Assembly: GCF_000264905.1 (NCBI RefSeq)
Contig: NW_006763134.1
Location: forward strand, 2,171,921-2,235,920
Reading direction: 5' to 3'
Source: Stereum hirsutum FP-91666 SS1
Taxonomy: Eukaryota > Basidiomycota > Agaricomycetes > Russulales > Stereaceae
DNA length: 64,000 nucleotides
Shown: in pieces, positions 47,959-59,931 of the stretch
Position numbering within the stretch: the first letter of the stretch is position 1
Layout: each line of letters begins with the position of its first letter
The notes under the pieces: model-generated
Told to the model about the DNA's origin: nothing
The model's input: only the letters and a program-made list of their open reading frames with translations
The model's database searches: none
Program-made: the position numbers and the translations under genes

Positions 47959-48695
47959 ATGTCTCTTCCTCGCTCCAACTATGACCCTCGTCGTGTCTGC
48001 TTGAACCCATTCCCCAACCTCAACATCTCTTTCGGAAAACACCGGCGCACGATAGGCGTCTATCTTGCTGGAGGCCTCGTATGTCTCCCCCCTAATTCCA
48101 CGATGGTCGTTAGAGCTAATACGATGAATTATGCCCTCGGATACAATACTATCCTTTCGGAAATATAGTTCGCACTGGCAAACTGGACATTCCTAGACGC
48201 CGCCATCCTTTCAGCGCACGCACACTCCCCAAGAAACGAGCCCGAACGACCCGTTCCAGTTCATGTCTCCTTCGTCGACTGGATCCCGGGCATCTGTAGC
48301 CTGCTCGGCATGATCATCATCAACCTGATTGACAAGGATCGCGTGAGAGGGGATGGGGACACCGCGTTTGGAGATGCGAGGGCGGTCTGGAGAGCAAGGT
48401 CGATTTTGTTCATAGGCTTTGCGTTGATGGCTGGAGGACTGGCAGGGAGTGTCGTACGTCTTCTTCACTAGTCGCTCATTCGCAGGAGAGTTGTTTTATT
48501 GACCTGTGCTCGGTTACGATTTGTCGCTATCAGACGGTCCTGGTGCTCAAGTACATCCTGAATGACTACCCCGATCAATTCCTCTACTATGGGTACGCGA
48601 ACGTTTCACAAAACGTGGCGCTCATGCTTTCAGCCATTGTACTTTGGATAGCTCAGAGCGGAGGATCGGAGTACGAGTATAACCTGGCTATTTAA
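47959..48695 (+). CDS. VPS68: Vps68/TMEM50 (UPF0220) family membrane protein
   Basis: Three exons, 47959-48078, 48169-48453 and 48534-48695, make 567 nt (188 residues), the usual size. The family has four membrane segments and, in yeast, Vps68 acts in vacuolar protein sorting at endosomes. The segments seen are GVYLAGGLFALANWTFLDAA, SFVDWIPGICSLLGMIIINL (followed by the family motif DKDRVRG), ILFIGFALMAGGLAGSVTVL, and NVSQNVALMLSAIVLWIAQS. The C-terminus ends EYEYNLAI, with the conserved acidic-aromatic tail. The motif FGDARAVWRAR before the third segment is also typical. All introns are GT..AG and the frame is intact. Confidence 0.93.
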
Positions 48696-49094
48696 TTATC
48701 TCTACTTTTCTCTGTCTATATTCGCTCAACGTTACTCATGTTCAGTGGTTGTCTTCGAAGGACTGGCTCGGAAGGTTGGACGTCCGTATGTTCCCTGTGT
48801 GTGACGAATGGATATCTATTGTATTTGCGTCTGGGCCTTCGACGGCTATGACAGTCGTGTTGTCCATGCTTCCCTGTACTGATCATGACAGCCGTGTACG
48901 AATATCCTCAGAATCCAGGTTTGTCCTTTCAGGTTCACTTGGGAACAACTGAATTGAGCGTGACTCGCCCCACAATTTCGCTCTTTGATGTTACCCACGT
49001 GTTGCAATGGTACAAATACCTTCGATTTAGGCTCGAAACTTTCGAGCGCTTCGTATCCTGTCCTGCGCCACCTAATTGACCCATCACCCACTCG
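48696..49094. other. Intergenic, no gene seen
   Basis: The left end is the 3' flank of the Vps68-like gene and the right end leads into the AAA-ATPase-like remnant. No motif was found in the overlapping small frames. Confidence 0.45.
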
Positions 49095-51431
49095 ATGCCT
49101 GCTCGACCTCGACGGACGAGTACCGTCCACGGCGGGACCATTAGCAGCGGAAACCTGCATTTTCATAGGGTTGTGGCACCCGACCCGAGGTTCGAGCGAC
49201 ATGCCTATGTAGACAAGAGTTTTGCTCTCGAGATTCTCTTAGGGAAACCGGGCATCCATGTCCTTATTTCCCCTCGTGGATCGGGGAAAAGTACATTGCT
49301 GCAGATGATCGAGTGAGTGAGAAACTTCGTGCTATTCCTTCTGTGTCTGGGAGTGCGTCGTATCTGGACTATTTTCGCCTTAGCTTCTGCTTGAGGTCAG
49401 GACACGAATACCCGTGGGTGGTTAATAAAGAACAGCGCCTGAAACAATTGCAGAACATCCCGCTGGATGCGCTGACTCCATCGAACACTTGGCGCTTCGA
49501 GGAGCACTTCGCTAAATATCCAGTCCCAACTTTCACCCACATGGTATGTCGTCAATAATGCTCGTCCAATTCGTTTACCGATGCCTTGTCTTCATGCACA
49601 GGTAGATCGCCCATCGGATTATTTTGAGAGAATTGCATACATGATGCACCAGTCTTGGTGTTACTGGCAGCCGTACCTCACTGCTTCCCTCATGGACCCC
49701 GAACATCTGAGGACTTTAGATATCTACAGTGAGGCACCCAGGCCCCTCGAAAAGGTCGACCCTGATGTCCTCGCCCTTTCCCTCAAGCATCTCATCAAGC
49801 TCATCTCGATAGCTACACAGGTCCAGGTGGTGGTGCTGATTGACGAATATGACAAACCACTTAGGTCCTTGGACTCTGCCAATGACGAGAAAGCTATAGA
49901 GGATTTGAGAGCTGTAAGTCTAAATCCAAGATTTTATTGATGCTCGGTCTGATGGCGCACATTTGGAGGCTGAGGAGTTTTATACGAAATTCTATCACAA
50001 AGCCTCCGAGGTTCGTCAGTTTGTTCATCTTACCTCAACCTTTCTCTGTCTCGCTCACTCGGTGGGAAGGATCGGGACGCCTTGCGTTTCGCACTCATGG
50101 TTGGAGCTTTCAACGTCTCTAAGAGTAGCTGGGGTACCGACGCGGACCCGTTGCAAGTGAGTTCATCCAGCCGTCTTCCCGACACATTCTTTTATCGAGT
50201 CCCCCGTAGGTGCACACACTGCACGGTGCCGATACTTCCCTTTCGACGGCGACTATGTTTTCAGAGGGAGATGTCGAAAACCTCCTGATAATGTCCCAGA
50301 TTGACCTTCACAGTCCAAGAGTGCGCAATACTCTCAACTCTCAGTCGTGGTTTTAGCTGAATATCCTCATTAGCTCACGATGCACGATCTCCAAAAACTC
50401 TACGAGGGCTACGAAACATATGATGGAAATGTCATATACAACCCTCTCTGTCGCTAAAGCGCTCGATCGTGGAAAGATACTGTAACGATATAGGTGAGTT
50501 CCCCGCCTACTTTACATTTCTCAAGTAAAACACCACTGAGATAGCTCGTCCAAGGCCTATTACGCCTTTTGGAACAGGCGTCTGGTACCCTCATTCAGCC
50601 GTTCTTCGATCTTGCGAGGAGACAATCCGAGAGCGTACTCGTTGAATGGGCTGAAGCTCTGAGCGCTGAGAAGTATGTTATGCTTAACTATTCTCTTCAG
50701 GCACACATTGACTTGAATCGAGTAGTATACCGCGTATCTCATCGACGCCTAATGATGAGCTCGACAAGTGTATTTGCATGATATTTATACAGTGAGGTTA
50801 CCTGAGTGTGAAGGTTCGCAACAGTTTCTCTTTGGACCTCTTCTTACCGTCATATCTTATCTTATTGAAACACCCTTGTGGGGCTTAACAGAGTGGAACT
50901 GTCAACGGCCAGAAAGGTTATGTCAAGATCCCCAATCTCGAAGTGTACGCGGGGTTCTGGGCGCAGTTTCCTCGGGAATTCCTCAGTCGGGCCTGTGACC
51001 CTCACCGTGAACCGTCGTTAGTCGACGATATCTACAAGGTTATTCGCTATGGGCACCCAGGAACTCTGCAACATTTGCTTAGCATACTCTTCCGCCAATT
51101 CCAGTTCCTGGACGGACGTCGTGCAGCATGGGTCCACAAAGAGATTTTGGTCGACATGCTCGGTCACGAGAGATATAAACTGGAGCCTTCTGCCAATCGC
51201 ATTGTCATAGAGCGAAACCGTTCCCAGTTCACAGCCGTTCTACAGTTAAGGCGGGGAGAGAACCTTGCCAAAGCTAGTACTCTGGCATTGGAGACTCTTT
51301 CGGCACGTAGATCGCGAGTTTCGAAAGACACGAAAAAGCTATCAGAGTATGGTGTGGCGGTTCATGGTCAAGATTGTCGTGTAAAAATGAGGAATTTGAC
51401 TCGGATGACCCACAGGCGGTGGCAGCGATAG
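49095..51431 (+). pseudogene. Decayed AAA-ATPase-like gene with PD-(D/E)XK-type C-terminal region
   Basis: The first part splices well. MPARPRRTS leads to HAYVDKSFALEILL, the P-loop SPRGSGKSTLLQM (Walker A), and later QVQVVVLIDEYDKPLRSLDS (Walker B style). ALMVGAFNVSKSSWG and MHDLQKLYEGYETYDGNVIY follow. This order matches the family often called AAA-ATPase-like, which in fungi and bacteria is fused to a nuclease-like domain. At about 50445 the frame breaks. YNP is followed in another frame by SVAKALDRGK, as if two bases were lost from a CT run, and an in-frame TAA follows at once. Downstream, VKIPNLEVYAGFW and a long frame to 51431 show that the C-terminal half survives. Such genes are often multicopy in Agaricomycetes. 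The natural role is unknown. Confidence 0.65.
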
Positions 51432-52224
51432 GGTCGTTTTTATGGGAGTCGAATGGCGATGCAATAAATCGTAGAACAATGTTTTCTTGGATTTAACTGT
51501 TCTGAGCAGCACCCAAAGTGGTGTGAGGTCGCTTTTGGATTGAGTTCTGGTTCATTCATACGTACTACGAGTTGCCTCGTCCGGGAGTGAACGTTTGAAC
51601 GTCCGCGTCAACAACATCGCACCCGGTATCCTCCCGTTTGAAATAACCAGTGCCTCATGCATCGGCTCACTGGGGAAACAATTGATTCCTGACACTCACC
51701 ACCTTGTCATACTACAGCCGACGAGTCGGATGAGTACAATAAACCGAACATCGACAAGGCAGGATATGCGAAGGAGAAGGGTGTTCCTGCAGCCTGTCGT
51801 GCTGCAGGCTGCATTGATGCCACTTGCCGTCAATCACTGGTAAGCCTATGGTCAGCCTGTGGGTTTTCCTATGACACTCTCAGCCATGGTCGATGTTGAG
51901 CCGATCTTCCTTTTTGTTTCCTCTGGACTATCAACATTGAGGGTGGGTAGCTCCTTGAACCTTCTTGAGTTATTCTATTTTACCGTCGCACCTCTCCGGG
52001 CTCTTGAGATGAAACGGGAACATCACAGAACATACTCGGATTGTCTAGCACACACGCATGTACCCCGCTTTCCCCTCGACTGCCTCATTGTTTCCTTGCA
52101 ATTGTACTGTTCAGTGCCGGTGCTATGTGACTGGATAGAATAAGTACCATAGAAGGGCTGTAAGTCACTGGGCGGAGACTTATAGGCTGAAAAACTCACT
52201 TCGAAAATCTATGCATACGTAGAA
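51432..52224. other. Intergenic, no gene seen
   Basis: This is the 3' flank of the remnant and of the small dsRNA-binding gene. Short frames carry no motif. Confidence 0.45.
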
Positions 52225-52671
52225 TTAAAGGCCGATACTGGTCAGATATGCCTGCGCCGCCTTGGACTTTGCAGCGCTCCTGGTAGTTCCTTCTCCACTC
52301 GCGATGGGCACTCCGCCCACTGTTAAACGAAGAGTCGGGATTGGTACGAGACACGGAAAAGCAGGAGTGAACGCACACTTCGCAGTAACATAGATGGTCC
52401 CCGTGTTGTACTGATCCGTAGCGTCTATGCACCAGCACAAGTCCGCAGCCTGCCCGGTACTTTGCAAGTAGTTGTTGAGATCCCTGATCCAGTCACGGCC
52501 TGGATGCGGACAGTAAGTATCTGTATGGCCAGCAGGAAGAGCTGCAGGACGGATCTCTGCTAGCCATATCGAGTGATAAAAGGGGGGTGGGTTGGTAGTG
52601 ACGTGGGTGAAATCGAGAAAGGGCTGTATGAGAGAACGAATACGAGGGAGTCGCTGAGGATTGTACAACAT
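52225..52671 (-). CDS. Small protein ending in a double-stranded RNA-binding motif (148 aa)
   Basis: This intronless minus-strand frame runs from the ATG at 52671 to the TAA at 52225-52227. The C-terminal 80 residues have the layout of a dsRBM. Helix WIRDLNNYLQSTGQ is followed by three strands (LCWCIDATD, YVTAKCAFT, RLTVGGVPIASG), then GEGTTRSAAKSKAAQAYL. The last segment corresponds to the conserved G-x-G-x-S-K-K-x-A-K-x-x-A-A helix that grips the dsRNA groove. One Lys of the usual KK pair is replaced (TTRSAAK). The N-terminal 65 residues are Pro- and His-rich without a known domain. Lone small dsRBM proteins are frequent in Agaricomycete genomes and their role is not established. Confidence 0.6.
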   Translation of the reverse strand: MLYNPQRLPRIRSLIQPFLDFTHVTTNPPPFYHSIWLAEIRPAALPAGHTDTYCPHPGRDWIRDLNNYLQSTGQAADLCWCIDATDQYNTGTIYVTAKCAFTPAFPCLVPIPTLRLTVGGVPIASGEGTTRSAAKSKAAQAYLTSIGL

Positions 52672-55600
52672 TGGTGCAACAACATCCTTCGCTAAGCCAT
52701 CCTATACAATACCTCGCTGGAGAATATAGGAAGAAACGGTCATGTTATCCCAGCAGAGTCAGACCCTCTGACCATGCCATCCAAGCGGAACTTGCCAAAC
52801 AAAGGTGCGGGAACGAGGCAAACGTACCCGCCATATCGTTTGAAGAAGGAAGGAAGTGCAATGCTGAGGACGACCGCAGAGCCAACAGTGGCGAATTTTC
52901 AGGGAATACGACTTGAAGGCAAGCAGTACTGGTGATTCGTCTATTTTTGCTATCTCACTTGTAAGTATTTCACACAAATTTCACAACAGCCTATCACGGA
53001 TTCCCGCAGACGCTTGCAATAAATCGTTGTATTGCCCTTGATAACACTTATTTACGCTGAGTTTAGAATGCTACGAAATGTTGGATTAGCTTGGGATCGG
53101 CCTCATTTTTATACCCGCCGAATTCTGCCGGAATAAGTAGATGCGTCACCAAAGAAGGTGCAGTTTGGGATTTAGCATGGGACTTGGTCCCCCTTCGTCT
53201 TAAACATCGGCCTTTATTAAACGCTCCTGTCCAGGCTCTAAAAATCCAGAGTAAGAGCCAGGCCGATCTGCGCGTACACGGTAGACGTTTAGATAGCCAC
53301 CTACCCACCACCGTCCTCAGCAAGCCGTGGACGTGAGTAGCCGCAGCCAGAAGCATTATTCATCTACTGTTGAGACGTGAATGAACTTCACGAGTCGATC
53401 GAATTCACTGCGGTGACGATGATGCCAGTGCTCGGCATACGAACATTCATACTTACCATCTTCCGGGCCTTCCCGCCACCAATCGCATGCCAGCCATTCG
53501 TGTGTTCGTGCATGTCACCTAACCACGCACAACTTGAACAAGGAGTCCAAGGCTGGGTTTGTGATCGAGTGACTTACTGCTTCATCACCTCGTGTTCGCC
53601 AAACAAAGTTGCAGATGCAAACGGGAAGTTTTATACGAAAGGAGATGGATGGGCCATGTGGCGAGCTCGGGCAATGTCGGGGTGGCGTATTATACAAAGC
53701 AGGACAAGGAAAAGTTACCAGAACGGATGCTGTGTGCGTTGACCACAAGGCTGATAGTAGCGCACCGGCGCCATCTCGGCAGGATTATATGGGAGTTTGG
53801 GGGGCTGAAACTTGAAACTCCCGATGCACTCGAACGCTGTAGGGATCGCGCAGAGTGGCTATGGATATCAGAGTCGAGGTAAGTATGAGCTCAAAGCGTC
53901 AATAGGAGATTCACACTCGCCATGCTTATTTAAAGCTGAATATCCCTTGACCGAATGGAGAGAAGAATATCATGCAATGAACCTTCGACATCATCGGCGA
54001 CGCGGTGCTAGCTTCTTCATCGAGTCGTCAGCCAAGGACAGCCGCCAGTGAACAAGAATAGACTGGCATACCTGGATGGATCGCTTTGAACTGCCCCCGA
54101 CATACCAATGTGTACCTATATTCTTGTTTGCTAACTCCAAAGCGTACAGGATGGAACACCTCGTATTCTTAGAAAATAACCGCCTGAGGCCGAGAAAGGA
54201 CTGGAATAACCTCGTTCGAGGATCCGCGACGTCTTTGGCGCTTCAGTCGGAGGGTACACTGGATTGCACCGCAAGTCAGACAGAAATAAATATCCTACGA
54301 ATGAACCATTCTTCGGCATTGGCAGTCCATGACGGTCTTCTATACCTTGGAGTGAGAGACGCCGTGGAGCTCAGAGCGCCCGTTGCCAGGACTGATGATG
54401 TTCTGCAGGTACGATGGACTTTGGCCGATGTATAGCCAGTCTATGTATATAAGATTAAATCGGGAAATGTTGCATAGCTGAAGAAACTCACCGATAGAAA
54501 CCACGAACCCCCGGTGAGTGAAACAACAGAATATAGTTGTGCAATCGCCGTTGATTCTTGGATTATCTCCAACCCATCCTATTCGCCGCTCATCGTTCGT
54601 GCTGTCCACCATCAAAGGCTGAACATCCGCCAGTCCGCTCATCTTGGGCAGTCTGTATCAAGATTTCGTCAACCGAAACGCTCGCGGAATATTAGAGGCA
54701 TACCCTGCATCAGTAATGCGGGGAACGCAATGAGATCGCAACCCAGTGATGCAGACGACACGAGAGGGCATCTCAATCATGATGACAGTCCGCCCAAAGC
54801 AAAGAGGAGAGTCTGAAGCATTCAACTACCCTCGCAACGCCCCTTTCCGGGCGGGTTTATCAATCCTAAAGGGCGAATCTGACGAACCGTTCGAATCTGT
54901 CAGAGGGCCGGAGTAATCAGCCGATCGTGACACCTTACCAAAACAAAAACACTAACCGGTCTTGGTGTGCTCGACGCAGGTTTTGCGGCGTAAGATGGGT
55001 TCATTGCGTTTCTTTCGGCAACGCTTCCACAAAATAGATTGACCATCCATTGGCTCATCGTCAGGCGACTGTTAGAACAAACAGCTTGTAAGTTATCAGC
55101 AATCACGGGCTGATAAACTCGAAGTGGTTCTCGAACCTCGAACGCTGCTCGGGGTTACTGTCCCTTTGCACACATTCTGTATCTGTGATACGAGAAATGG
55201 GGGATGTTGAGACCTGGATTGTTGATGCAAGAGCGTCGAGGCCCAAGGTGATTCCTGATGTTGACAGCCCACTGTCATCTCACATTATCAGTTCAGCGGG
55301 AGTGGCCCCGCGGAACGCATGTTCCAGAGATCTCAGTCGTCTATATCAAGCAAGAGGGTGCGTTACCGTCCGTATGATCTGACGAACCGTTTTGAAACTT
55401 GACTGAACAACGCAGTACCCCATGATCATGGTCAATGAGGATTATCCAAGATATTAGATGGCGTCAACCTTGGAACGCTCATCCACTCTCGGATCCCTTC
55501 CACCCAGTTTATTCTAGCTCATCCGCATCAACGATCACAATCGAATCAACGCAGACGGAGATGATGGTGGACGATAGTCGTTGACAGGACGTTCAACATT

Positions 55601-57964
55601 CAATCTCCGCAGTACCAGTGGTGCTGCCCCAGCGCCACACATCAACGCCACACATACGGCCATGTTTGAACGGCTAGCTATTGACCCCATTGCCTCACAA
55701 TCCGGAAGTGCAAACGATGAATAGGATCAAGACCTGAGTGGGAGAACGCGCCGACAAAGTCCGCACGCGAGTGATGGATCATGAGAAATCGAATATGTTC
55801 TCCACCATTCGAAAAAGGCTCAAGGCGAAGAAGACCGCCTCCCTATGTTTATAGATCCGTCTCGTCAGCTCCACGAAGACGTCCACATCCGTCTCCTCGT
55901 CCGAGCCAAAGTCAGGATATAATATGCAGCCCGAAAATGAACTTGGCTACTCGAGCGCCATCTGTACGTGAGAATAGGATTTTCCCATTCCACGTTCGTG
56001 GGGCCTCCTGTCCCACAAGAAGACCGCAGAATCTTGGCCTGCGAAGTAGACGCGAAGGCAAAGGAAAAAAAAGAACAGAGAAGAGAAGAGGGAAGGGAAG
56101 AAGAAGAAGACTGATGGGTGACAGGAAGAAAGGGCTCCAAACGGGCAACAGCCTGGAACAGCTCCACGTCGAAGGGCTGTCTGAATCCGTCCTTCTGCAC
56201 CTCTCCCCTTCCCTACCTTCACATCTCACCAAATCACCCGTATCACGGACTCACGGTATCGTTGTTGATCCCGCCCTCCGCATTGGGCCGTCCATCCATC
56301 GGGACTCGCTCCTCCCCCGCCCGTTTCCCTGTCTGTTTCTATTTCTATAACAGCGTCTCCTCTCGCTATATGATGCCCAGACGATACGTACACGCGTCCC
56401 GACAACCCACGATCATATGCGCAACGACCGAGGGACACGGTTTGGACGTATTTCCAGCCTTGGGCACGGATGTGTGCGGGAGGAAGGTGGTGGAGTGGGA
56501 TACTAGGGTCCAGGGTTCCTGCATGCATGCCCCCCCATCCCTAACATAACCATGCATGCGATGGTGTGGACCGTAAACCCATAGGTCAATCGCACGACAT
56601 CGATGGTCATTTTCCTCAAATTTAGAGAAATATTATGGTAAGAAGGGGAAGCCACATACCGAGATCATTCCGGATGGGCACTGGACAGATCCGAACTGCA
56701 TCCTAGGACCTATTTATGTAGCCAGGGTATATGCAAGGATATGTGATCCCATGTACATACTCGTAGTCCTCGTAATCGTGGGCAGTACGCACTGCATCGA
56801 CAGTAACACTGGCAGTACCGTCGATGCCGTTCCCGAGCTTAATCTTGCAGGGGGGTACACATCGGGAGGGTGTTTCGTTCTCATGAAGTACATACTTGCC
56901 ACGGCGCGAGGATGACGCACCGACGGTCCCTGAAGCAGAGCAGCAAAAAATAACCACAGATATCTGAAAGGAGTAAACGAGGATGAGCACTGAGGCCGCA
57001 AAAGACGGATCGAAGACGACGGGATCGGAGGCGGGTCACTTGGATGATAGACAGACCGCGAAAGGAAAGACAAGAGACGGAGACGGAACATGGAAAGGGA
57101 AGGTCCACAACAAACTCTAATCCGTGCGCCCTTGTAAGCCCCCCCGGCCGCCCAGCGTATACGCACAAGATGTCTCGAGAGATGAAGTGATTGGTGTTGT
57201 GTCGGTTCATGAATCAAAAGCAGCCGCAGCGCCGCATGCTTCTGACTTCATGGAAATTTGTCTGCTTCATTAGCAGGCGGGCGGGCGTGCGTTATCGATG
57301 CATGCAGAGAAAAAAAAATTGCGGCCCCATACAGGCTTATTGTTGCGTTTGGCGTCGCGTCGAGGAGAACACGACCTCTCCCGGCCACGTGCCAGTCGCA
57401 GACCTGTATCCAACCCAAACGCGATCTCGCGAACAAACACGTGTATCAGCGCGACGCGTCCAGACGCGTTTCGTTTTTTTTTTGTATGTACGTCCGCCTT
57501 CCATTTCGGGACATACGTCTTCCCGATCGGGCGTTTCGAGCGGATTGATATCAGGAGACTGGAGTGGAGTTGTTGGTCTCGGCGGAGGTAAGTACTTTAT
57601 CTTCGAGTTTGGAGACTCAGAGTGGGCGGGACGGATGAGTTCGAAGGCTTACTGTACGCGAAGTTGAAGTTGCGGTGTGCAGACGGTCGAGAGGGCCCAG
57701 GGGAGCCGGAATGGCTGACGGGCGCTGCTTACTTTCTGGTGCCAGTGTATGAACGCACGCAAGGAATCACACAAAAAAACACTTATACATACAACAACAA
57801 TTCTTCATTTATTCTCCGTCTTCGTCCCCTGCCTCGTCTTCATATATGTAGCTATGCCAAGGATCGTGTCGTAAAGTATCTACTATCTAGTAACCCACCG
57901 TCGACGATTTCGGCAAGACAAGACATATGTATGTGTGCATGCGAAAGCGACGAATGTGAGGATT
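52672..57964. other. Gene-poor region
   Basis: About 5 kb without a convincing gene. Frames near 53590-53880, 54076-54435 and 54514-54816 are short, lack motifs and conflict with one another. ATCTGACGAACCGTT occurs twice (about 54878 and 55377). CGCCCCTTT..AAAGGGCG forms an inverted pair around 54838-54875. A purine-rich tract (56050-56115) yields Arg/Lys-rich frames that look accidental. Confidence 0.4.
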
Positions 57965-57982
57965 GGGTTGGGTTGGGTTGGG
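57965..57982 (+). repeat. GGGTT repeat, G-quadruplex-capable
   Basis: Four GGG tracts separated by TT (57965-57982) satisfy the G3-N2-G3-N2-G3-N2-G3 rule for an intramolecular G-quadruplex. Confidence 0.8.
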
Positions 57983-58343
57983 TTGCGAAGGTGGGAAGGC
58001 GGGGATGGAAGCGGGAGAAAGGAGTCCAAAGATATTCAAGGGGATTCAGAGACCGAAAAAAGACAGTGCATGGATGATCAACGTTCAAGCTTTAAGTAAA
58101 GAATCTATCGAGTTCGTTTCGTTCGTCTCGTTCATAAGACATACACAAACACAAAAAGAAACCAGGAATGAATGGAGGGAAGAATGGACATAAATGTACG
58201 TAACAACCCAAAGAAAAAGCGGCATAAGGAGGAAGGAGGAGAAAAGCCAGGAATGGGGAAGGAGGAATCGAATTAAGGGGCGAGATAGCTAGAGCGGAGA
58301 GCGTACGATGGTTTGCGACGGACGGATGACGGGCGGAGAGCAG

Positions 58344-58373
58344 TAACGGTAACAGTAACGGTAACGGTAACGG
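58344..58373. repeat. TAACGG hexanucleotide repeat, five units
   Basis: Five units of TAACGG, one of them TAACAG, lie in non-coding DNA downstream of the minus-strand DUF6699-like gene. Confidence 0.95.
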
Positions 58374-58401
58374 TGCAGAATCAAAAAACCAGAAGTCAGA
58401 A

Positions 58402-58443
58402 GATAAAGGATAAAGGATAAGGGATAAAGGATAAAGGATAATG
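58402..58443. repeat. GATAAAG heptanucleotide repeat, six units
   Basis: Six 7-bp units (GATAAAG with single-base variants) follow 29 bp after the TAACGG repeat. Confidence 0.93.
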
Positions 58444-59076
58444 TTAAGCGGCAGCTTGACAACGAGAGCGAAAGCGAATAAGGTGAGGGAATAGTGATAT
58501 GTAGACCGTCCGTTGGTGACCGGTGATGAGCGGCGGTGTGGGCGGCGGTGTGGCGGAAGAGGGAAGAATAAAAGGAAGGGAATAAGGTACGTATACTGTA
58601 GAATAGAAAATCAAGTGGCGTCGAGCCAGTCGGAAGTGAAATTGAAACGGATGGGGATAGGTGGGAGGAGGACGGTGATGACTGATGAGGAGTGCGTGGC
58701 GTGTGATGGGAGGGACGGGACGGGATGGGAGGCAAAGGGGCAATGATGATGTCGATGTCGATGATGGAGACGGTTCGGAATGGGGAACGAGATGGAGACG
58801 GGGTATGTTACATATAATAGACAACAGACAACTAATGAACCGGAGGCGCACTGCCTAGCGGGACGTGTGGAGAGTACAGATGCTTTTGGATTGATTTAGG
58901 GAATTCTTCTTCGTTTTCTTCTTCATCGTCGTTGATTATACTGCATGCGTGGGAACCAATCTGCGTGACCAACATCCATGAGCACACGACCATCTCAAAC
59001 CAGAGAAAAAAGAAAAAAAAACGGAGGGAAATGATGCTCACAAATAGCAAAACGCGGTCGTCACCAGGACCGTTCA
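58444..59076. other. 3' flank of the DUF6699-like gene
   Basis: This stretch is purine-rich on the plus strand and is probably 3' UTR of the minus-strand gene. No gene was found. Confidence 0.4.
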
Positions 59077-59931
59077 TCACCGCACATTGAACACCCAAGA
59101 ATCGTCTTTCGTCCCCGAGGTCTTATTCAAACCGTCCACCCTCGTCTTGCCGACCAAGAAATCGACCCTCTTCACGCCCTTTCCCCTCTCCTTCTCCCTC
59201 TCCATCCCGTTCACGAACGCCCTCCACCTCTTTTCGAACGCATCGCTCACGGCCTTGCCCATGGCCGGAGCCAGAGCCTTAAACTCCGCCTCCTTCACCG
59301 GCGTCCTCATATTGCTGTACAGGGCGTCGAGCACGTCCTGTACCGAGATGAACTTTGCGCTGTTGGGTGAGGCAGTGGGCGAAGGCTCGACGGTGATATT
59401 CCAGGGCAAGGACGGGCACTGGAGCACGATGGAGGGTACCGGTGGGAATGTGGCGGGTGCGGCGAGTGCGGAGGCGGGCAGGTGAAGACTCTGACGGTTC
59501 GGGGGTGCGGAAAGGTCAAAGACGAGATGAGGGGATGCGAGGGCGGGATTGATGGTGACAGGCACGGGAGGAGGTTGCGGGTGGAGATACCCTCCGGACG
59601 AGTACGAGTCACCGCGTGCGTGACCGGGTCGGGAGGGTGGGAGATTCGAGAATAGTTCGGACGGAGAGAGGTTGGTCGAGACGGGTGACGGGGTGTAGAC
59701 TTGGGGCTGGTAGCTCGCGCGTGGCGTGCGTTGGGAGGATTGAGTGGGGGTGTTGAGACCGAGTGTGGGAGTGGGCGGTGTGGCGAGGTTGTACAGGTTG
59801 GTATACGTGGGTGAGGGTGGTGTAGATGGACCCGGGTCAGACTCGATACTGTCTGTCTCTGAGGACGACGGCGAGATAGGCCTGTAGCTATCCACTGGAT
59901 CACTATTGAAGCGGACACGACGGTGATCCAT
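59077..59931 (-). CDS. DUF6699-like protein (284 aa)
   Basis: This is an intronless minus-strand frame from MDHRRVRFNSD to DDSWVFNVR. The N-terminal half is disordered: Ser/Pro/Thr-rich with TPPSPTYTNLYNLATPPTP and many SP/TP sites. The C-terminal 160 residues look like the domain that I know as DUF6699 in basidiomycetes. It has PHLVFDLSAPP, then ATFPPVPSIVLQCPSLPWNI, then ISVQDVLDALYSNMR, and GVKRVDFLVGKTRVDGL near the end. The domain's biochemical role is unknown. SP/TP sites in the tail suggest phospho-regulation, which is inference. A TATTTAAA lies about 147 bp upstream on the same strand (60078-60085). A second frame in the same interval is a shadow. Confidence 0.8.
   Translation of the reverse strand: MDHRRVRFNSDPVDSYRPISPSSSETDSIESDPGPSTPPSPTYTNLYNLATPPTPTLGLNTPTQSSQRTPRASYQPQVYTPSPVSTNLSPSELFSNLPPSRPGHARGDSYSSGGYLHPQPPPVPVTINPALASPHLVFDLSAPPNRQSLHLPASALAAPATFPPVPSIVLQCPSLPWNITVEPSPTASPNSAKFISVQDVLDALYSNMRTPVKEAEFKALAPAMGKAVSDAFEKRWRAFVNGMEREKERGKGVKRVDFLVGKTRVDGLNKTSGTKDDSWVFNVR

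Noticed and set aside
55781..56350. 189-codon Arg-rich plus-strand frame and rivals on the minus strand
   Set aside because: They come from a purine-rich tract, have no motif and conflict with each other.
57958..57990. GGGTT run as an interstitial telomere
   Set aside because: Basidiomycete telomeres are normally TTAGGG; this is a 5-bp unit of only four copies.
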